A DNA stretch of 64,000 nt from the NCBI RefSeq assembly GCF_002080455.1, contig NZ_CP020555.1, positions 7,430,501-7,494,500 of the forward strand, read 5' to 3'. Numbering within the stretch: the first letter of the stretch is position 1; each line of letters begins with the position of its first letter. Below the pieces are notes generated by a model. That model worked only from the letters and a program-made list of their open reading frames with translations. It had not been told where the DNA came from and did no database searches. Positions 24,210-31,695 of the stretch are shown here, in pieces. The position numbers and the translations under genes were made by a program. The DNA is from Streptomyces sp. Sge12. GTDB lineage: Bacteria > Actinomycetota > Actinomycetes > Streptomycetales > Streptomycetaceae.

Positions 24210-24269
24210 GTTCGGCAGTGGGGTTCCAAGCCAGAGCAGACGCAGGTTGGGCGACGGGGCTGGCTGCCG
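24210..24269 (+). repeat. imperfect direct repeat, copy B
   Basis: Copy B of the leader repeat. The one-base length changes between copies break any reading frame, which argues for an RNA or DNA function over a protein-coding one. Confidence 0.7.
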
Positions 24270-24539
24270 AAGTGGCGCTACGAGAGGCCACCAGCGGTAC
24301 AGCAGTACGCAGTTCCGGTTGGATAGATAGTTGATCACCGAGGGAAGAACGGAGGGGCCGAGCACCATCAGGATCGCCCGGACGGATTTTCGAGTCCGGG
24401 TACCGCAGGACATCGATAGTGAGGTGGTCTCCGGTCAAGCAACCGCGATCCCCGCGCCCCCGACAGCATTCCGGTCGGGTCCGCGGACACAGAAGGCCGA
24501 CGCACGATCAGGGTCGGCAGATGGTGTAGTAGTTCCTTC

Positions 24540-24571
24540 GGGGCCCTGGTGCCGTACGGCACCAGGGCCCC
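24540..24571. terminator. 32-bp perfect palindrome, attenuator-like
   Basis: Arms GGGGCCCTGGTGCCGT and its exact complement meet at the centre with no loop bases to spare. It lies 27 bp before the BldC-like start codon. As RNA it would form a very stable hairpin, suited to end the leader transcript before the regulator gene. Confidence 0.7.
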
Positions 24572-24597
24572 TCCATGCGTTCCACGAGAGAGGTGCA

Positions 24598-24936
24598 ATG
24601 ACAGCGGACGACTCGTTCGGTCGTCTCGATGACGACGACTACCCCGCCTACACGATGGGCCGGGCCGCCGAGATGCTCGGCACCACCCCGGGCTTCCTCC
24701 GCGCCATCGGCGAAGCCCGACTCATCACCCCCCTCCGCTCCGAGGGCGGACACCGCCGCTACTCCCGCTACCAGCTGCGCATCGCCGCCCGAGCCCGGGA
24801 ACTCGTAGACCAGGGCACCCCGGTCGAGGCCGCCTGCCGCATCGTCATCCTCGAGGACCAGCTCGAGGAAGCCCAGCGCATCAACGCCGAATACCGCCGC
24901 GCTGCCGAATCGGCGACCCCGACGCCCGCGGCCTGA
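24598..24936 (+). CDS. BldC/MerR-type helix-turn-helix regulator
   Basis: 112 residues: an acidic leader (DDSFGRLDDDDYPAY), a MerR-like winged helix-turn-helix (about residues 18-70: TMGRAAEMLGTTPGFLRAIG, then LRSEGGHRRYSRYQL) and a C-terminal helix ILEDQLEEAQRINAEYRRA likely to form a coiled coil. No ligand-binding domain is present, as in BldC. Genes of this type act as small DNA-binding developmental or stress regulators. ATG 24598 follows GAGAGAGG. Expression is probably controlled by the long leader and the palindrome upstream. Confidence 0.88.
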   Translation: MTADDSFGRLDDDDYPAYTMGRAAEMLGTTPGFLRAIGEARLITPLRSEGGHRRYSRYQLRIAARARELVDQGTPVEAACRIVILEDQLEEAQRINAEYRRAAESATPTPAA

Positions 24937-24996
24937 GAACCGAAAAGCCCGCCGACCACCGGCGAACCTCATACGCGGCCGGACCCATGAGGTGTG

Positions 24997-25013
24997 CTCC
25001 CGGGCGCCGGGAG
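24997..25013 (+). terminator. terminator hairpin after the BldC-like gene
   Basis: CTCCCGG, 3-nt loop, CCGGGAG, followed by GGGGGAAAA. It lies 61 bp after the regulator stop codon and would separate it from the next leader. Confidence 0.5.
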
Positions 25014-25026
25014 GGGGAAAATGGCT

Positions 25027-25055
25027 GCGGCTCCGTGGTGGAGCCGCGTTAGGGT
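25027..25055 (+). promoter_or_regulatory. promoter for leaderless leader-peptide transcript, with inverted repeat
   Basis: A -10 box TAGGGT (25050-25055) ends 7 bp before ATG 25063, so the transcript probably starts at or next to the start codon (leaderless). An inverted repeat GCGGCTCC-N5-GGAGCCGC (25027-25047) covers the -35 region and could be an operator or the end of an upstream transcript. The -35 hexamer is weak. Confidence 0.5.
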
Positions 25056-25062
25056 GGGCGAC

Positions 25063-25131
25063 ATGAACGTCAACGGCCTCAGCATCACCGCGACCGCGCG
25101 AGCGACCAGCTCGCCGGTTGCCGCCGCCTGA
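25063..25131 (+). CDS. Ala-rich 22-aa leader peptide (putative attenuator)
   Basis: The frame runs from ATG 25063 to TGA 25129 and encodes 22 residues starting MNVNGLSITATARAT and ending SSPVAAA. Six of 22 codons are Ala, three of them consecutive just before the stop. Alternative RNA hairpins follow, and the next gene is an alanyl-tRNA synthetase relative, so ribosome stalling at Ala codons may control read-through, as in Trp and branched-chain leaders of Streptomyces. No other function is evident. Confidence 0.6.
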   Translation: MNVNGLSITATARATSSPVAAA

Positions 25132-25157
25132 CGCATTCCCTTCCTCTCCCCGGCGAC

Positions 25158-25213
25158 CGGACAACGGTCCGTCGGCTGTGCCGTGGTGTCGTCGCCCCGG
25201 TCGGAGACCGGAC
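25158..25213 (+). promoter_or_regulatory. mutually exclusive hairpins, candidate attenuator
   Basis: Hairpin 1 pairs CGGAC (25158) with GTCCG (25167). Hairpin 2 pairs CCGGTC (25197) with GACCGG (25206). The GTCCG of hairpin 1 can also pair with CGGAC at 25209, which would disrupt hairpin 2. This is the geometry of an attenuator, between the leader peptide and the synthetase-like gene. No U-tract is visible. Confidence 0.4.
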
Positions 25214-25261
25214 GGTCCCGTTCTCCGGTGCCTCTCCCGCTTCATGCGAAGGAGTCACCCC

Positions 25262-26443
25262 ATGCGCACCATCCGTACGGACCAGCTGGCCGACACGTTC
25301 GTCGAGTACTTCGAGGAGCGCGGCCACCGCCGCATCGTCGGCTCGACGCTCCTGCCACCACCGGGCGACCCCGTCCTCTTCACTACCTCCGGCATGCACC
25401 CGCTCACTCCGTACCTGGAGGGCCGCCCCCACCCGCTGGGCCGTCGGCTCGTGAACCTCCAGCGCTGTCTGCGCACCACGGACCTGGAGGAGGTCGGCGA
25501 CCCCACCCACCTCACGGTCTTCGAGATGCTCGGCACCTGGTCGCTGGGCGACTACGACGGCCCGGTCAGTCTCGACTGGGGATACGGGTTCCTCACCGAG
25601 GGACTGGGCATCGATCCCGGCCGGCTCCACGCCACCGTCCACGCCGGCGACGAGCGGACCGGGACCGGGCAGGACACCGCCTCCCTGCGGCTGTGGCAGG
25701 AACACGGCGTCCCCGTCGAGCTGACCGTCGAGGACAACTGGTGGTCCAACGGCCCCGTCGGACCCTGCGGGCCCGACTCGGAGATCTTCCTGTGGAGCGG
25801 TGACGGCCCGCCCCGGTCGACACCCACCCGCGACGACCGCTGGGTCGAGGTGTGGAACCACGTGACGATGAGCCACCGCCGGCTCGACGACGGCTCCCTC
25901 GTGCCCCTGCCCCGGCGCAACGTGGACACCGGCCTCGGCCTGGAGCGGCTCGCCTCACTGCTCCAGGGCAAGCCGTCCGTGTTCGACTGCGACGTCTTCG
26001 ACCCCTGGCGCCGCCTCGTACCGGCCCTGTGGCCCCTGGACGAGACGTCGTTGCGCGTGGTCTGCGACCACCTGCGCTCGGCCGTCGTGGTCCTCGGCGA
26101 CGGCGTGCGCCCGGCCAACACCGGCCGGGGCTACGTCCTGCGGCGCCTGGTGCGACGGGTGCTCACCCTGCTGTGGCGGGACGACCCCTCGCGCAGCCTC
26201 GTGGACCTGCCGGACGAGCTGGTCCGGCACACCCTGGACCGCTTCCGGCAGGACGTGCGGCCGGGCGAGGTGGTACGGATCCTGCTGGAGGAGGAGCACC
26301 GGTTCCGCCGCCTCCTGGAGCGCGGACGACAGGTGCTCGCCCGCCCCCGGTTCCGCGGGCCCCTCACCCAGGAGGACCTCCACTACCTCCACGACACCCA
26401 CGGGCTGCCCCCCGAGCTGGTCACGACCCTGCGGCAGGAGTGA
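25262..26443 (+). CDS. truncated alanyl-tRNA synthetase-like protein
   Basis: 393 residues covering only the class II catalytic core and tRNA acceptor-recognition part of AlaRS. Visible motifs: TSGMHPLTPYLEGRPHPLG (motif 1/2 region), GPCGPDSEIF (residues 167-176; standard AlaRS has GPCGPCSEI, so one Cys is Asp), the motif 3 region NVDTGLGLERLASLLQGKPS (220-239) and NTGRGYVLRRLVRRVL. The editing domain and C-terminal C-Ala domain are absent (full AlaRS is about 880 residues). It could activate Ala or another small amino acid for a non-ribosomal use, or be a resistance/backup enzyme. ATG 25262 has a GAAGGAG site. An Ala-rich leader peptide lies upstream. Confidence 0.85.
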   Translation: MRTIRTDQLADTFVEYFEERGHRRIVGSTLLPPPGDPVLFTTSGMHPLTPYLEGRPHPLGRRLVNLQRCLRTTDLEEVGDPTHLTVFEMLGTWSLGDYDGPVSLDWGYGFLTEGLGIDPGRLHATVHAGDERTGTGQDTASLRLWQEHGVPVELTVEDNWWSNGPVGPCGPDSEIFLWSGDGPPRSTPTRDDRWVEVWNHVTMSHRRLDDGSLVPLPRRNVDTGLGLERLASLLQGKPSVFDCDVFDPWRRLVPALWPLDETSLRVVCDHLRSAVVVLGDGVRPANTGRGYVLRRLVRRVLTLLWRDDPSRSLVDLPDELVRHTLDRFRQDVRPGEVVRILLEEEHRFRRLLERGRQVLARPRFRGPLTQEDLHYLHDTHGLPPELVTTLRQE

Positions 26444-26524
26444 CGATGCGGCGCCGCGGGGTGCGGCGTACGCTCGTCGGCGGGGGAGCGTACGCCGTGC
26501 CCCGGCGGGACCGCGGGAGGATCG

Positions 26525-27556
26525 ATGACCGCGCTCGGTGATGTGATCGAGATCGACGAACGGACCGTGCTGGTCCTCGGACAGGAACTGGACGTCGGAC
26601 ACGATCAGCCGGACGTCGCCAACGCCGTCGTGCACCGGGTCGGCGACCTCCTCGTCCTGGTCGACACCGGCGTCACGACGACCTTCCGCACCGCGCTGCG
26701 GCAGGCCGCCGACCGGGTCGGGCCGTGGTCCCGGGCCCTGGTGCTGACCACGCACGGTCACCCCGACCACATCGGCAACAACGACCTGGCGGACGAGCTG
26801 GGCGTGCCGGTCGAGCACTACGTCCCCGCCCCCGACCTGGACCAGATGCGCGACCCGCTGTCGTACTGGGTGTGGTCCCTCCAGCGGATCGCCGGGGCGC
26901 TGCCGCAGCCCGCGCCCGCACTCGCCGCCCGACTGGTGTCGCTCTTCGAGCCGATGCGCCCCTTCGGTGCGACCACCCGTACCTACGAGGAGCTGGCGCC
27001 GGAGCCGATCCGGATCGGCTCGCTGCGGTGCACCGGCTGGACCTTCGCCGACGGCGCGGTACGGGTGCTGCGCAGCCAGGGCCACTGCGCCGGACACGTG
27101 ATCGTCCACCTGCGGGACCCCGGCGTCCTCCACCTCTCCGACGAGGGCAACGGCCCCTGCGGCGCCATGGCCGACGCCGACCAGCTCAAGATCCAGACCG
27201 CGCTCGGCGCCGCCGCCCTCCTCTTCGAGCAGGGACAGGCGGCGCTCCTCACCGACGGCCACACCTTCACCGTGCGCCGCGCCGCCGAAGCGGCACGGCA
27301 CCTGGAAGGGCTGCTGGAGCAGGCCGCCACCCTGAGCGGGGCGGCCCTCGCGCTGGCCGGGCGGGGCGAGCGGGTGCGGCCGAGCGAGTTCACCGCCGGC
27401 TACGCGGAGGCCGTCGCCGCACTCGGGGCCGGCGGCGCCAACCCGAACGCGATGTTCGCCGCGATGATGGCGGTCAACCAGCTCCACGAGCTCGGCCTGC
27501 GGCCCGAGTCGACCGACCCGGACGCGCCCTGGTCCCGGCCCCGGCACAGGCCCTAG
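26525..27556 (+). CDS. metallo-beta-lactamase-fold hydrolase
   Basis: 343 residues with the metal motif THGHPDH (His77, His79, Asp81, His82) after a strand VLVDTGVTTTFR, then GHCAGHVIVHL and LHLSDEGNGPCG for the remaining ligands. The C-terminal half is helical. Family members hydrolyse thioesters, lactones, phosphodiesters or alkylsulfates; which one is not evident. It lies 81 bp after the AlaRS-like gene on the same strand, so co-transcription is possible, and it ends 3 bp into the convergent PHP gene (stop-codon overlap). Confidence 0.88.
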   Translation: MTALGDVIEIDERTVLVLGQELDVGHDQPDVANAVVHRVGDLLVLVDTGVTTTFRTALRQAADRVGPWSRALVLTTHGHPDHIGNNDLADELGVPVEHYVPAPDLDQMRDPLSYWVWSLQRIAGALPQPAPALAARLVSLFEPMRPFGATTRTYEELAPEPIRIGSLRCTGWTFADGAVRVLRSQGHCAGHVIVHLRDPGVLHLSDEGNGPCGAMADADQLKIQTALGAAALLFEQGQAALLTDGHTFTVRRAAEAARHLEGLLEQAATLSGAALALAGRGERVRPSEFTAGYAEAVAALGAGGANPNAMFAAMMAVNQLHELGLRPESTDPDAPWSRPRHRP

Positions 27557-30009
27557 CCCGCGCTGACGGCCGTCACGTGCGTGGAGCCGTCGCGCAGGGC
27601 GGTGATGCGGACCTGCCCCGCCGGGAAGGCGTCCCTCCCGTTCGGGCCGGGTATCTGCGCGAACGGGGTCCAGGACCCGTCCGGCTTCCTGATGTTGTGC
27701 CAGATCCGTCCGTCGAGGCCCACCGCCACCACCTGGGCGGAGCCGTCGGGCGTCCCCGCGATGCCGATGGCGCTCGCCCCCATCGTGGGCGTGGTGACGC
27801 CCCGCGGCGGCCGGAAGCCGGTCCAGGAGCCGTCCGCCCGCCGCAGCTGGTGGTAGACGATCCCGTCGAGCCCGATCGCGAGGACCTGGGCCGACCCGTC
27901 GGGCATCCCGGTGATGGCCAGGGCCGGTCCCGCGAAGGTCGGGGCCCCGTTGTAGCCGGCCGGCCGCCCCCAGGGGGACCACGTACCGTCCCGCCCGCGC
28001 ACGCAGTGGTACATGGCGCCGTCCGTGCCGTAACTCAGCAGCTGCGCGGACCCGTCGGGCATGGCCGTGATCGACACCTTCGTCGCGCCCCAGCGGCTCT
28101 TCGGGGTCAGGCCCGGCAGGGGCCGGAACCCGGGCAACCCGCCGTCGGCGCGCCGGAGCTGGTGGTAGGTGGTGCCGTCCATCGCCGTCACCACGATCTG
28201 ACAGGTCCCGTCCGGGAAGGCCGCGATATCGGCCTCGCGGACGGTGAACCCGGTCGAGCCGTCCGGCCCCGCGACGCGCCGCCACGGCTGGAGCGTGGCG
28301 GCACCGCGTACGACGCTCAGCCACAGACCGTTGTCCGGCGCGATGCCCAGCACCACGACCGAGCCGTCCGCCATGCCGGCGGCGGCGCTCTGCACCCCCG
28401 CGAACGATCCGGCGCCCTCGGCACCCGGCAGCGGGCGCATGCTGCTCCACGCGCCGCCCGGGCGGCGCTCGGTGTGGAAGAGCACCCGCTGCTCGACGTC
28501 GTACGGGGGCAGTTGCGCGGAGTAGAACCACACCGGGTTGGTGATGGCCACCAGTTGGTCCAGGGTGGTGGAGGCGGGCTTGGGCCGGCGCACCTCGGCC
28601 CGGGCGAACATGGACGCCTTCCCCCAGCCGCGCCAGCGCAGTTGCCCGCGGCCGCTGCCGTCGATCCAGGTGGCGGCCATGATGCCCCACTCGGTGTACA
28701 GCGTGGCGATGCTGTCCGGGGCGCCGCTCACGTCCAGGGTCACGTCGACGGCATCGAAGAACGACAGGGGCAGCTCCTCGCCGGGTCCCGCGACCGCCCC
28801 GCGGGTCCGGGCGGTGAAGTCCAGTGTCACGGCGGTGGATTCGACGGCGTAGGACCGGCCCAGGCGCAGTGCGTCGAGTACGGCGGGCGTCGACAGGCTC
28901 GCGGCGTGCACCACGTTGTGGGGGCGGCCGACGGCGTCCGCGGGACTGTGCGCGTCGCTGTTGCCGACGGCGGCGACCCGCTTGCCGAGGCAGAGCATGA
29001 CGTGCCAGGCGGCGATGTTGGCCGCGTCGTCCAGGGTCCACGGGCCGTTCCACACCTCCAGCGCGTCCACCCGGTCGAGGCCGAACTCCCAGAAGGATCC
29101 CGCCGCGGGAGTGAGGGGATGGGCGGCGATGGTGAGCCCGCCCAGGCTGTGCACGCGCCGGGCATGGCTCTCGAACACCCCCGGGTTCGCGGGGCCGTAG
29201 CGCCAGTCCACCCATTCGCCCTGCGGCAGACCGACCGCCAGCCAGTGGCCGTGGCGGGTGGTGACCTCCTCGGCGTTGATGACCAGCAGGTCGGTCGGGA
29301 TGTTGCCGCGCCAGGTCACGCCGGTGGAGCTGGTGTTGTGGTCGGACGTGGCGATGAAGTGCAGCCCCTCCTGGCGGGCGGCCGCGACGATCTCGTCCAC
29401 CGTGCGCTGCCCGTCGGAGTGCACGCTGTGCAGGTGCAGGTCGCCCCGGTACCAGCCGGGTCCCCGCCCCGCCACCGCCGTCGGGAGGATGTCGTACGGG
29501 GTACCCGGCAGCGGGTCCCCGTGGTGCAGGGTGACGTCGACCTGCCAGGCCATGCCGCCGGCGTTGCCGACCATGGGCCCCAGGATGACGGACCAGCCGC
29601 CGGGCTCGACGGGCCCGGGCGCGTAGCCGGGGGTGGCGTCCGCGGCGGAGAGGGTGAAGCCCGTCCGTGCGCCGCCCGACCAGCCGCGGAAGCCGGACGG
29701 GCCGAAGATGCCGAGGTCCAGGATGCCGGCGGCGGCGTCATGGCTGGTCTCCACGGAGATCCGCCGGACCCCGGCCGGGACGTCGAAGGCGACGTACGCC
29801 CACTGGTCGTTGCCGTACGGCGCGTGGCCCCGGTAGGTGGTGGTCACCGTGTCGGTGCCCCGGCCCCTGGTCGCGGAGTGCGCGATCGGCGCGGGAACCA
29901 GCGTGGCGGTTCCGGCCGCGGCCAGCAGGGCCCCTAATCGGAGCAGGGACCGGCGCTCGACCTGCGGTTCGGGGGCGGGCACATCACTGGGGAGGTGTTC
30001 ACTCGGCAC
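27553..30009 (-). CDS. Tat-exported CehA/McbA-type PHP metallohydrolase with propeller-like repeats
   Basis: 818 residues. Residues 19-25 RRSLLRL followed by a hydrophobic stretch and AHSA form a twin-arginine signal peptide. Residues about 165-480 are a PHP-type metal site: HLHSVHSDG, TSDHNTSS and later PLTPAAGSF with the CehA/McbA organisation. The C-terminal third (about 500-818) consists of five or six repeats of roughly 55 residues with the pattern DGSAQVLAIGLDGIVYHQLR, typical of PLL/tectonin-like beta-propellers that bind sugars. It probably hydrolyses a phosphoester outside the cell, with the propeller anchoring it to polysaccharide. The same repeat type ends the PI-PLC-like protein at 48966. 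Confidence 0.85.
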   Translation of the reverse strand: MPSEHLPSDVPAPEPQVERRSLLRLGALLAAAGTATLVPAPIAHSATRGRGTDTVTTTYRGHAPYGNDQWAYVAFDVPAGVRRISVETSHDAAAGILDLGIFGPSGFRGWSGGARTGFTLSAADATPGYAPGPVEPGGWSVILGPMVGNAGGMAWQVDVTLHHGDPLPGTPYDILPTAVAGRGPGWYRGDLHLHSVHSDGQRTVDEIVAAARQEGLHFIATSDHNTSSTGVTWRGNIPTDLLVINAEEVTTRHGHWLAVGLPQGEWVDWRYGPANPGVFESHARRVHSLGGLTIAAHPLTPAAGSFWEFGLDRVDALEVWNGPWTLDDAANIAAWHVMLCLGKRVAAVGNSDAHSPADAVGRPHNVVHAASLSTPAVLDALRLGRSYAVESTAVTLDFTARTRGAVAGPGEELPLSFFDAVDVTLDVSGAPDSIATLYTEWGIMAATWIDGSGRGQLRWRGWGKASMFARAEVRRPKPASTTLDQLVAITNPVWFYSAQLPPYDVEQRVLFHTERRPGGAWSSMRPLPGAEGAGSFAGVQSAAAGMADGSVVVLGIAPDNGLWLSVVRGAATLQPWRRVAGPDGSTGFTVREADIAAFPDGTCQIVVTAMDGTTYHQLRRADGGLPGFRPLPGLTPKSRWGATKVSITAMPDGSAQLLSYGTDGAMYHCVRGRDGTWSPWGRPAGYNGAPTFAGPALAITGMPDGSAQVLAIGLDGIVYHQLRRADGSWTGFRPPRGVTTPTMGASAIGIAGTPDGSAQVVAVGLDGRIWHNIRKPDGSWTPFAQIPGPNGRDAFPAGQVRITALRDGSTHVTAVSAG

Positions 30010-30090
30010 AGCCGTGCTCTCCGTTCACGTGGGGGGAAGGGAAGCCGTGCGGGACTGCGGGCCTGTGGGCGCTGTGGGACTGCGGACCCG

Positions 30091-30115
30091 GCAGGATCCG
30101 GAAGAGACGGCCTAG
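30091..30115 (-). repeat. solitary transposon-end-like sequence at a stop codon
   Basis: Read on the minus strand: CTAG, then GCCGTCTCTTCCGGATCCTG, matching the MITE end at 43943. The CTAG holds the TAG stop of the SDR gene (30112-30114). No second end or transposase is visible in the 80 bp before the PHP start; that stretch has a short direct repeat GGGACTGCGG. Confidence 0.6.
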
Positions 30116-30903
30116 CGGCGTGAGCGCTGGGACTCGACGATCTGCCGTACCGTGCCGTCGGCGTTCGACCTCGCCTGGATGCGCTCGGCGAAGCCGGGGA
30201 ACTGCCCGGCGATGGCGCTCAGCAGGCGCAGCTCCAGCGGGGCGACGTTGACCTCGCACAGGTCGCGCCGCACCGCACGTACGACGCCGTCGGCCACCTG
30301 GCCGGGCGTGACGGTCCGGATGCCGTTCGGCGTGGTGGCACCGGTGGCCGCGAACATCCCGGCGTCGCGCACGAAACCGGGCTGGACCAGGGACACCCCG
30401 ACTCCCGTGCCGCTGAGCTCCTGGCGCAGGGCGAGAGCGAAGCCGCGGAGCCCGAACTTCGTCGCGTTGTACAAGGAGGTCGACTTGGTCGCCGCCTTGC
30501 CGGAGATGGAGCCGACCAGCACGATGTGCCCGCGGCCGCGGGCCACCATGGGCTCGGCGAGCAGCCGGGACAGCAGGACGGGGGAGCGGAGGTTGACGTC
30601 GAGGGCGCGGTCGAGCTGGTCCTCGGTGTAGTCGAGCAGGTCGCCGCTGGCGGGCAGGGCGGCGTTGGCGACGAGGATGTCCGCGTCCGCGCAGCTCTCG
30701 GCGAGCTTCACGACGTCGGACCGTACGGCCAGGTCGGCGACCACGGTGCGGGCGCCGCAGGCGTCGGCGGTCGCCTTGAGGGCTCCCTCCCGCCGCCCGG
30801 TGAGGGTGAGCCGGGCGCCCTGCGCGGTCAGGCGTGCGGCCAGGGCCGCGCCGATGCCTCCGGTGGCGCCGGTGAGCAGAACGTTCGATCCGGATATGTC
30901 CAC
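30112..30903 (-). CDS. short-chain dehydrogenase/reductase
   Basis: 263 residues of classical SDR: cofactor motif TGATGGIGAAL, NAALPAS (NAA motif), Ser in VGSISGKAAT and YNATKFGLRG with the catalytic Tyr and Lys. Substrate unknown. GTG 30903 was selected because GGGAG lies 6 bp upstream and the Rossmann strand begins at once; longer versions overlap the divergent promoter. It is divergent from a TetR gene with an 18-bp palindrome between them, which predicts repression by that TetR. The stop codon coincides with a transposon-end relic. Confidence 0.9.
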   Translation of the reverse strand: MDISGSNVLLTGATGGIGAALAARLTAQGARLTLTGRREGALKATADACGARTVVADLAVRSDVVKLAESCADADILVANAALPASGDLLDYTEDQLDRALDVNLRSPVLLSRLLAEPMVARGRGHIVLVGSISGKAATKSTSLYNATKFGLRGFALALRQELSGTGVGVSLVQPGFVRDAGMFAATGATTPNGIRTVTPGQVADGVVRAVRRDLCEVNVAPLELRLLSAIAGQFPGFAERIQARSNADGTVRQIVESQRSRR

Positions 30904-30930
30904 GACTACTCCCGTACGGCGTCCGTCAGT

Positions 30931-30948
30931 TGTTCGTTCGAACGAACA
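30931..30948. promoter_or_regulatory. 18-bp palindromic TetR operator
   Basis: TGTTCGTTCGAACGAACA is a perfect palindrome 28 bp upstream of the SDR start, between divergent SDR and TetR genes. The GTTCGAAC core is common in TetR targets that control short-chain dehydrogenases. Confidence 0.85.
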
Positions 30949-31056
30949 GTAAGGATGGCGTGGTGTGTTGTCCACACCCCGGCCCGCCTCGGCTCCCCGG
31001 GCGCTGCCCGGGCGCTCCCCGGGTGGCGGGGTCGGCCGATGGGGCAGAATTACGCC

Positions 31057-31632
31057 ATGCCCCATGCTTCCGACACCCGCCAGAGCATCATCGACGCCGT
31101 ACTGCGGATCATCGGGCAGGACGGCATCGCCGCCGTCACCAACCGGCGGATCGCCAAGGAGGCCGGCGTCTCCCTCGGTTCCGTCACCTACCACTTCGCG
31201 ACCCAGCACGAGCTGCTGCGCGAGAGCCTGCTGCACTTCGTGGCCGAGGAGACCCGGCACTTCACGACGCTCGCCGACGAGTGCTCCGACGAGCAGTTCG
31301 ACATCGGGCAGGCGGCGGAGGTGGTGGCACAGGTCGCGGGCGGCAACGCCTTCGACAGCCGCCACATCGCGCCGTTCGAGCTGTACGTCCAGGCCGGCCG
31401 CGACGAACGGCTGCGCGCCGCCGCGGCCGAGTGCTTCGCCGCCTACGACCTGCTGGCCACCCGGATCCTGACGCACCTCGGCGTGGCGGACCCCGAACGC
31501 CTGGCCGGCGTGGCCGTCGCCCTGGTCTTCGGGCAGCAGCTGCGCCGCCTGGCGACGGGCGCGCCCGCCGAGGACCTCGTCGACACCCTGCTCATCCTGA
31601 CGAGGTTCACCCCGGCCGCGCAGACCCCGTAG
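31057..31632 (+). CDS. TetR-family regulator
   Basis: 191 residues. The DNA-binding domain is clear: SIIDAVLRIIGQDGIAAVTN, then RIAKEAGVSLGSVTYHF as recognition helix, then a helical C-terminal ligand domain ending in VFGQQLRRLATG. It is divergent from the SDR gene; the 18-bp palindrome between them is its likely operator. ATG 31057 is used; ATG 31039 in the same frame (six residues longer) is equally possible. Confidence 0.9.
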   Translation: MPHASDTRQSIIDAVLRIIGQDGIAAVTNRRIAKEAGVSLGSVTYHFATQHELLRESLLHFVAEETRHFTTLADECSDEQFDIGQAAEVVAQVAGGNAFDSRHIAPFELYVQAGRDERLRAAAAECFAAYDLLATRILTHLGVADPERLAGVAVALVFGQQLRRLATGAPAEDLVDTLLILTRFTPAAQTP

Positions 31633-31695
31633 GCCCCGCCCCCGGCGCAGGCAGGCCGGCCGGGCACGGGGCGCGTCACGCGGAGCGCGGAGAAC

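Larger units (their letters stand above)
23966..24539 (+). ncRNA. putative structured leader RNA or small RNA before BldC-like gene
   Basis: About 570 bp without an ordinary gene run from a good promoter to a 32-bp palindrome. The stretch has lower GC and no codon bias in any frame, carries an imperfect 60-bp direct repeat and several GCAGTAC elements, and precedes a regulator gene whose ribosome site starts right after the palindrome. Length and layout suggest a cis-acting leader with premature termination or a stable small RNA. There is no match to a riboswitch class I know. Confidence 0.45.

Noticed and set aside
23916..24413. 165-codon minus-strand frame in the 24-kb leader
   Set aside because: Leu/Pro/Arg-rich with no start context and no codon bias; its internal repeat is only the antisense of the 60-bp direct repeat.
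23966..24539. Known riboswitch or tRNA/tmRNA gene
   Set aside because: No tRNA cloverleaf with a TTC-A box, and no core motif of a c-di-AMP, cobalamin, TPP or SAM riboswitch could be recognised by eye.
25955..29215. 1086-codon minus-strand and 1070-codon plus-strand frames around the MBL and PHP genes
   Set aside because: Both cross real genes in other frames and are Arg/Gly/Pro-rich without domains.
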